Positions 16,192-21,359 of a stretch of 21,359 bases of DNA are shown in pieces; position 1 is the stretch's first letter, and every line of letters begins with the position of its first letter. The position numbers were made by a program, and so were the translations under genes. This DNA comes from JAEUIG01 sp046349775. Its GTDB lineage: Bacteria; Planctomycetota; Planctomycetia; Planctomycetales; Planctomycetaceae. The stretch lies in assembly GCA_046349775.1 (NCBI GenBank), contig JAXMBS010000085.1, forward strand, positions 1 to 21,359, written 5' to 3'. The notes under the pieces were generated by a model. It worked only from the letters and a program-made list of their open reading frames with translations, was not told the DNA's origin and did no database searches.

Positions 16192-17584
16192 TCATCTTCG
16201 TGTCGGGGGCCGATTCGGATGGATTTCTTCGTCGTACGCGAGCGGGCGCTGGCTCAGGAGGAACGTGCGGCGGTTTCTGTGCGCCAACGGATGTCGCCCA
16301 AACAGCGGATCTGAAGTCGATGGACTGCTCGCCGGCGTGATGCCCAGCCACAGCCTGCCTCCTGTGCCGCACAAAATGACACATGTGCCACTCCAATGGC
16401 CGCCTCCCAGCCAAACTGTTTTGCCAACCAGGGTGTAATCGTCGGTGCGAATGCTCCCATGGCGTTTCCGCCCGTGTTGAGCACCGCAGCCGTCAGTCCT
16501 CCCTGGCGACCGCCGATCTCAGTCGCCGTGGTCCAGAAGATACCTTCGCACATGCCGAGCGCAGCGAGCGAGAGCGAAAAGAGGACGGTCACATTGGTCG
16601 GGTCCGGAGACCGCACGCCCCAATAGGCGAAGAACGGCACAGCCCCATCCCGGCAAATGCCACAATCCGGCGTCCCCAACGGTCGCCGCACTGCAGGCAG
16701 ACAGCATCGGAAAACCGGCCGCCGATCGCCATGCCGACGGCCATCGACATCGTGATGATGAACGACGCCCAGCGGCTCTCTTCCGACGACCGCTTCGAGC
16801 ACCGTCTCGAAGTAGTAGCTGACCCAATAGAAGAACACGTATTGCAGGTATCCGCGCCGCGGTAACTTCCGGTCAGCAGCAGCAGGCTGCGGTTGCCGAG
16901 CAGTTGTCGCAACCGTTTCTCGCAGCGGAGACGACGTCGACGCGACCGCCGCCGGCGGCCAGCGACTGGAATCGTACCTGGGTCTTGCGGAGCGAGCAAC
17001 TGCCAGACGAGTGCGTAGCCGGTCAGAGCGCCGCCAATGACCATCGCGACCGGCCAGTCAAATCGATCCATGAGCCAGCCGAAACCAGATACGTGATGGA
17101 CAGCGCCGATGAGCCGCCGCGGCCGTGACCAACCCGTTCGCGGTGGCACGAGATTCCGGGCGTAGCCCAACGGCGACAACGCGCGCTTCGCCAGTGCAAC
17201 GGCGCGTTGCTGACCGCGATCGCGCAAGGACCACGATCAAGCCGCCCCAGAGCGTTGTGAGCGGTGTCCGAGCCAACCGAGCGCACCGGTTGCGATCGCG
17301 CACAGTCCAAAGCCGACTCCCATCCAGCGGAGTGCGGATGCAGGTCCGACACGATCGATGAACCACCCGCCGGGAACCATGCTCAACGTGTAAACGAGCA
17401 GGAACGCAGGCAGACGACCCCCATCCGCTCTTCCGAGAGTCCATCCGGGCCAATCAGCCGCTCGCTGCCGACGACTGAAATCGCAAGGCGATTGAAGTGT
17501 CCCAGCAATGGAAAGCCCATCAGGAGGGCGATGACGCCCTGTTGGCGTTCGCTGTGGAGAACGGCCCGACGCTGGACTGCTCAT
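16192..17584 (-). pseudogene. MFS transporter, organic-anion type, frameshifted
   Basis: The gene spans about 460 codons, a usual MFS length, with several indels. Recognisable membrane segments include IALLMGFPLLGHFNRLAISVV near the N-terminus, LPAFLLVYTLSMVPGGWFIDRVGP (helix 2 and the loop 2-3 motif), WMGVGFGLCAIATGALGWLG, YWVSYYFETVLE, MSMAVGMAIGGRFSDA, RWGRRIVAFAGMGL, VTVLFSLSLAALGMCEGIFW, and the conserved GGLTAAVLNTGGNAMGAFAP with LAKQFGWEAAIGVA. The pattern resembles the anion:cation symporter branch that takes up sugar acids and other organic anions. The likely start is the ATG at 17584, 80 bases after the enolase-superfamily gene; the C-terminal end is uncertain. It should import the compound processed by the neighbouring enzymes. 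Confidence 0.78.
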
Positions 17585-17664
17585 GATGGATCGCCTGAAT
17601 CTCGATGCCCCGAAGTCTTCGCAGACGCCGGCGGAGGCGTTCAGCAGATCCAGGCGGAATCTTT

Positions 17665-18800
17665 TCAGATCTCCTTCGGCAATTCGTAGCCGATACCCGG
17701 TCGGTCCGGCAGGGTGATCCGGCCATTCCGCACGGGAAATCCGGCTCGCTGCAGTTCCATTCGAAGCGGCGACTCGAACACTTCCGCCGCTGCAAATTCG
17801 ACAAACGGAGTGATCGGCGACCAGGCGGCAAGATGCACGCCGGCTGCCGGGCGACTGCGTCGACCAGCGCCGTGACAGACCCGGTGCGCCCCGGGCAAGC
17901 GCCAAAGAGACGATTTGCTTCGCCGGTGAGTCCACCGCAGGTCGTCATATAGGCTGGACGACGCTGACGGGCGTCATGGTCCATCATTTCCAGAAACTCC
18001 CAGCGAGTCACGGCATGTGTTTCCCCATCGCCAGCGGGACGCGTTGCGCGGCCAGCCGGGCGTACGGTTCGGGATGGTCGTGACGGGGAACGGTGTTTCG
18101 AACTCGATGTCCGCTCTTCGAGGTTGGCGCGGAGCGACGCGTACAAGCCGTGGGAACATCGTTAAAGAGGTAGCCGACATCGAGCATCAGGGGAACGCCT
18201 CGGCCGAGCGTCTGCGGGTCTGCCGGCAAGGAGTTCGATCACGTCGGCCGGCGTGGAGAACATCGGTTCGACCTTCACTGCCCGGTAGCCGAATTCGGCG
18301 GAGCTGCACGGCCCGTGCGACCTGCTGGGTGAACATGGCTTCCCCGCCCCACACATCGGACACAATCGTGCAATAAGGCGTGACGTGCAGCGGGAACGTT
18401 CCCTCCGGCGACTGGAACGGTCCCTGCCAGCGCCCTGTAGCGCCTAGACCGATGGCCGCGCGACTGTCCGTACAGATCCCAGATCGCGATGTCGAGCGCG
18501 CCGAGGATCATCACCTCCCAGCCACGGCGATTCGTGTGGATCAGCGCGTCCCACATGAGTTGCCAGAGTCGCTCGGGGTGCGGTGATTTCCCGTCCCAGC
18601 AGCAGCCGGCCAAAGTGCGAGTCCTTGCCGCCGACGGTCGCGCGTACGACTCCCGGCGGAACACGAAACACCTCCGACAGGCCCGAGATCCCGGCATCGG
18701 TGTGGACTGCAATGATGGCAAGCGGTTCGACGCCCCCTTTGTCGGGATCGACATCGGGGCCGTCACCGATGACCGAGACGTCCAGGTGCGTAATGCGCAT
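17665..18800 (-). pseudogene. Enolase-superfamily enzyme (mandelate racemase/muconate lactonizing type), frameshifted
   Basis: The ATG at 18800 begins MRITHLDVSVIGDGPDVD, and about 378 residues can be followed through shifts. The capping domain (IIAVHTDAGISGLSEVF) is followed by LIHTNRRGWEVMILGALDIA and IWDLYGQSRG. In the barrel, GYRAVKVEPMF supplies the KxE-type strand with a likely catalytic lysine, PLMLDVGY the first metal acid and EFETPFPV-like residues the second, and PYMTTCGGLT fits the late barrel strand. The end is RPGIGYELPKEI with TGA at 17667-17665. Members of this superfamily abstract a proton next to a carboxylate and act as racemases, epimerases, dehydratases or lactonases, with Mg2+. 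The ATG at 18863 is an alternative start. It is the first gene of the operon facing the GntR gene. The substrate cannot be read out. Confidence 0.8.
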
Positions 18801-18963
18801 GGCGGTTGGAGCCTCTACCGAAGGGATTTGCTGCGGTTCGCCGGTGGTACTCAAGGAAATCATGGGTCACACCGGGCCAGGCGGCCGGTATCCCAGAATG
18901 AGGTTGGCGTGACAGCCGGTTGGCGAGTTGGCGATCGCGCCGCGAATAATCTTTTGAAATCTG

Positions 18964-18979
18964 TTGCAATCGATTGTAA
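18964..18979. promoter_or_regulatory. Palindromic candidate operator for the GntR-type regulator
   Basis: TTGCAATCGATTGTAA is symmetric at seven of eight base pairs around the centre ATCGAT-type core. It lies 64 bases before the regulator's ATG and 163 bases before the enolase-superfamily gene, in the only divergent promoter region of the window. Two further 10-base units (CGATTGTAAA at 18971-18980 and CGACTGTAAC at 18981-18990) extend it as a direct repeat with helical-turn spacing. FadR-subfamily regulators commonly bind short AT-edged palindromes in such positions. Binding is inferred. Confidence 0.5.
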
Positions 18980-19043
18980 ACGACTGTAACCTTTTGTCTG
19001 CGCTGTTCTCGTGCACTTCCCAGAAAAGAATGAAAGGCATCGC

Positions 19044-19719
19044 ATGGCAGGCAGGAAGTCCACCTCCCTGCGTCCTCCGGCACGACACTACGTCCGGGAC
19101 GAGCTGGTTCGGATGATCGTCAATGGCGAGTTTCAGCCTGGACAGCAATTGCGCAGACCAGCTTGCGAAAATTCAGCGTATGCAGGAGTTATCCGCGAAT
19201 CCCTGCTGGAACTGAGTTTCAACGGAATCGTTGACGCGGTTGACCATCAGAGTGTTCGTCAGCACGCTCAGTTCCCGGAAAGTGATCGAGGCCTACGAAG
19301 TGCGGGCCGCGCTGGAGAGTCTGGCGGCCCGCATTTGCTGCCAGCGAGCCAACCGGGAACAGATCCAGCTCCTCCGCCACAACCGGGCGCATTCGTGCAA
19401 ATTGGGCGTGCCGGCAAGACGCGCGGGAGACGCAAATCGCCGACCGGGAGTTTCATCAGCAGATCGTCGAGATCTCGAAACGAATCGGTGCTGCGGCTGA
19501 TTCGATCGTTGTGGTACCCGCAGATCGTTCTCGACCTGCCGTTTGAGCCGCAGGCGTTCGTTGACGCTCATGAGGCGATTCTCGACGCGATCGAGGAAAC
19601 CGGCCTGGCGACGTGCCGAGCGGCTGATGGGCGAAGACAACGAATTGTCGAAGTCGATAGTTGAGGATCACGCTAAAGACAAGCCATTTATTCCGAAGTG
19701 TGTGGGGCTGGTGGGGTGA
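19044..19719 (+). pseudogene. GntR-family (FCD/FadR-type) transcriptional regulator, frameshifted
   Basis: The ATG at 19044 follows AAAGG at a fitting distance and gives MAGRKSTSLRPPARHYVRDEL, then VRMIVNGEFQPGQQL, the typical lead into a GntR winged helix. The recognition region is garbled by an indel but ends GVIRESLLELSFNGIVDAVDHQ. The C-terminal FCD domain shows KVIEAYEVRAALESLAARI, the metal-site-like DREFHQQIVEIS, VLRLIRSLWYPQIVLDL and FVDAHEAILDAIE, then AERLMGEDNELSKSIVEDH to the stop at 19717-19719. About 225 residues is normal for the family. FCD regulators usually repress a divergent catabolic operon until a small acid ligand binds. Its position opposite the enolase-superfamily gene fits that role. 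Four or more frame changes are needed to read it. Confidence 0.82.
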
Positions 19720-19781
19720 AATCGCGGACGTTCCGCTGCCCGCTCGGCCGACGCCACAGGTTGTTTTTCTGGAGCAGGCAC

Positions 19782-20846
19782 ATGATGAAGCGTTTTCCTG
19801 TTCAACGGCGACAGGGTTTGCGTCCGGGGTTCACTTTGATTGAGCTGCTGGTGGTGATTGCGATCATTGCTGTGCTGATTGCGCTCTTGCTGCCGGCCGT
19901 GCAGCAGGCGCGCGAGGCGGCGCGGCGGACGCAATGCATCAACAACCTGAAGCAGATCGGGTTGGCGCTGCACAACCACCACGACACGTTCGGCACGTTC
20001 CCTGCGGGCTACAACCAGGAGTTCCTTCCGAGCGGAAACAACTATGATCGCACGGGTTGGTTTATGTCGCTGATGCCCTACCTGGAACAAACCAATGTCT
20101 ACAATCTGATCATCTCGAGCTGGGTTCCCGGATACCCAGAGCCGCCGACCACCTACACGTGCTACTTCCGCGGCTGTTCAGAGATTGCTCCAACCATGAC
20201 GTGTCCGTCCGACCCGGCCGGACCGAAGAATTCTACGTTATCGGGGACGGGGACGTCGGGAGAGGGCCTTTCCACCAACTACGCCCTGTGCGCTGGCAGC
20301 AATTTCTTTACCCCATTGACCGATCTCGGAGGGATTCGCCTCAACGGGCTGTTCTTCGCGACGGTGAATGGCTACACGACCGCGGATATGCCGCCCGTTC
20401 TTCCGCTCGGATCAACGATAACGAAGAGAACAAAGGGCCCGTACGCAGGACCGGTGCTCGGAATGGGTGTCCGCGACGTGCTCGACGGAACGTCCAACAC
20501 CATCGCCGGCAGCGAGATCATTCTGTCGCGCGACGTCAACACTTGGGATGTGCGCGGCCTCGCGCACGAGGGGATCGAGGGTGGAGCTCTGTTCAGCGCG
20601 GTTTATCCACCGAACTCGCCGATCGGCGACAACGCGATGGGCTACTGCGAGCCGATTCCCCGCGCGCCCTGCGCGGCGGCGCAATCCGTGGAGGAGGCGT
20701 ACTTCCTGGCGCGCAGCTATCACACTGGAATCGTCAACATTCTGCTCGCGGACGGCTCGGCCCGGTCCTTGAGCCAGAACATTGATCTGAACACGTACCA
20801 CTCGCTCGCCACGCGCCAGACCGGAGAGGTGATCGGAGATTTTTGA
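19782..20846 (+). CDS. DUF1559 protein with type IV pilin-like N-terminus
   Basis: The start at 19782 (MMKRFPVQRRQ) has GGAG seven bases upstream; the frame is open further up but without such a site. The 354-residue protein has a prepilin cleavage site after G16, FTLIE with Glu at +5, and a hydrophobic helix (about 21-39). AREAARRTQCINNLKQIGLALHN follows, the standard DUF1559 lead. A large beta-rich domain ends in H314-X9-DG (HTGIVNILLADG), exactly the H-X9-DG motif described for planctomycete proteins of this family. Such proteins are present in tens to hundreds of copies per planctomycete genome, probably as exported pseudopilin-like surface proteins with no proven role. It is 62 bases downstream of the regulator and is followed by a small lipoprotein gene. 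Confidence 0.96.
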   Translation: MMKRFPVQRRQGLRPGFTLIELLVVIAIIAVLIALLLPAVQQAREAARRTQCINNLKQIGLALHNHHDTFGTFPAGYNQEFLPSGNNYDRTGWFMSLMPYLEQTNVYNLIISSWVPGYPEPPTTYTCYFRGCSEIAPTMTCPSDPAGPKNSTLSGTGTSGEGLSTNYALCAGSNFFTPLTDLGGIRLNGLFFATVNGYTTADMPPVLPLGSTITKRTKGPYAGPVLGMGVRDVLDGTSNTIAGSEIILSRDVNTWDVRGLAHEGIEGGALFSAVYPPNSPIGDNAMGYCEPIPRAPCAAAQSVEEAYFLARSYHTGIVNILLADGSARSLSQNIDLNTYHSLATRQTGEVIGDF

Positions 20847-20933
20847 TGCCAGGCCGTCGCATGGTCGGACTGCGGACTGGTCCGGCCATGCGGTGTCGGT
20901 TCACTCGTAAATCACTGCAGGCAAGCAATCTCA

Positions 20934-21356
20934 ATGCGCCCCTTCATATGGATCGCTGTCGTAGGCGTGGCGGTCCCGTTCGTGGTCGGCTGCGGAGAGT
21001 CGGGGCCACAAAGGTACGAAGTCAGCGGAACCGTCACGCTTGATGGAAAGCCGATTCCGACCGGGGACATCCTCTTCCAATCGCCCGACGGCTCCATGGT
21101 TGATGCCGGCCAGATCAATGACGGCAAGTTTTCGTTCGAGGCACAGCCAGGTTCGAAACTGATCTCAGTCAGAGCTTCCAGGAAGAAGTTCGGTCCCCCC
21201 GGAATCGGGGCGCGCGGCGAGAACTTTATCCTCGTCCGCTACATACCGGCGCGATACGAAGACCCGCAGTATCGACTTAAGGCCGAAGTGGAAGCGTCCC
21301 GGGAAGAGACTGCAAACCGCTTCGACTTCAAACTGACGACGAAACCGGAATCCTGA
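20934..21356 (+). CDS. Small lipoprotein with carboxypeptidase-regulatory-like fold
   Basis: The 140-residue protein begins MRPFIWIAVVGVAVPFVVGC, a lipoprotein signal peptide with the lipobox cysteine at residue 20. The mature part starts GESGPQRYEVSGTVTLDGKP, with VTLDGKPIPTGDILFQSPDG and the FSFEAQPGSKLISVRASRK strands of a transthyretin/carboxypeptidase-regulatory-like beta-sandwich. Proteins with this opening (xVxGxVtxDGkPl) are very common beside DUF1559 genes in planctomycetes, and it lies 87 bases behind one here, in the same direction. It is predicted to be lipid-anchored and exposed outside the cytoplasm. No catalytic residues are seen. The stop lies at 21354-21356, just inside the window. 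A partner role for the DUF1559 protein is inferred from co-location only. Confidence 0.9.
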   Translation: MRPFIWIAVVGVAVPFVVGCGESGPQRYEVSGTVTLDGKPIPTGDILFQSPDGSMVDAGQINDGKFSFEAQPGSKLISVRASRKKFGPPGIGARGENFILVRYIPARYEDPQYRLKAEVEASREETANRFDFKLTTKPES

Positions 21357-21359
21357 GTT

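Overview
The window looks like chromosomal DNA of a member of the Planctomycetota. It is GC-rich. It carries a DUF1559 pseudopilin-like protein with an exact H-X9-DG motif, a small lipoprotein with a carboxypeptidase-regulatory-like fold, a MoxR/DUF58/BatA/VWA gene block, and intergenic repeats whose translations (PLTPTLSPE-type and FRISNF-type) I associate with planctomycete genomes. I see no rRNA, tRNA, CRISPR array, integrase or transposase.

Region 1 (1-13113, all minus strand) reads as one long run of co-directional genes. In transcription order these are four tandem paralogues of a secreted alpha/alpha-toroid (prenyltransferase/squalene-oxidase-repeat) protein, a MoxR AAA+ ATPase, a DUF58 protein, a BatA-like membrane VWA protein, a very large membrane VWA protein, and a Tat-exported PhoD-like phosphatase cut by the left window edge. 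In known systems MoxR ATPases work with VWA/MIDAS proteins as chaperone-like pairs. Here the secreted toroid proteins are the closest candidates for clients or partners. Paralogue 2 looks like a hybrid of its neighbours, with a 5' end like copy 1 and a 3' end like copy 3, as unequal crossing-over would leave.

Region 2 (about 13.5-19.7 kb) is a catabolic-looking cluster. A GntR-type regulator (plus strand) faces a minus-strand run of an enolase-superfamily enzyme, an MFS transporter, and three proteins resembling subunits of the haem-dependent oxidative N-demethylase / dimethylamine monooxygenase: DmmA-like, DmmB-like reductase and DmmD-like DUF3445. A near-perfect palindrome between the regulator and the operon is a likely operator. 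This combination is the most unusual content here and suggests oxidative N-demethylation of a methylated acid, amino acid or betaine.

Every gene of region 2, and toroid copies 2 and 3, can only be read by switching frames several times, while the flanking genes are intact over thousands of bases. The protein signal is kept across the shifts, so I favour local sequencing or assembly indels over true gene decay, but the sequence alone cannot settle this.

Region 3 (19.78-21.36 kb, plus strand) holds the DUF1559 protein and the small lipoprotein, a common planctomycete pairing. Between the genes the only long stretch without a recognisable gene is 13114-13527.
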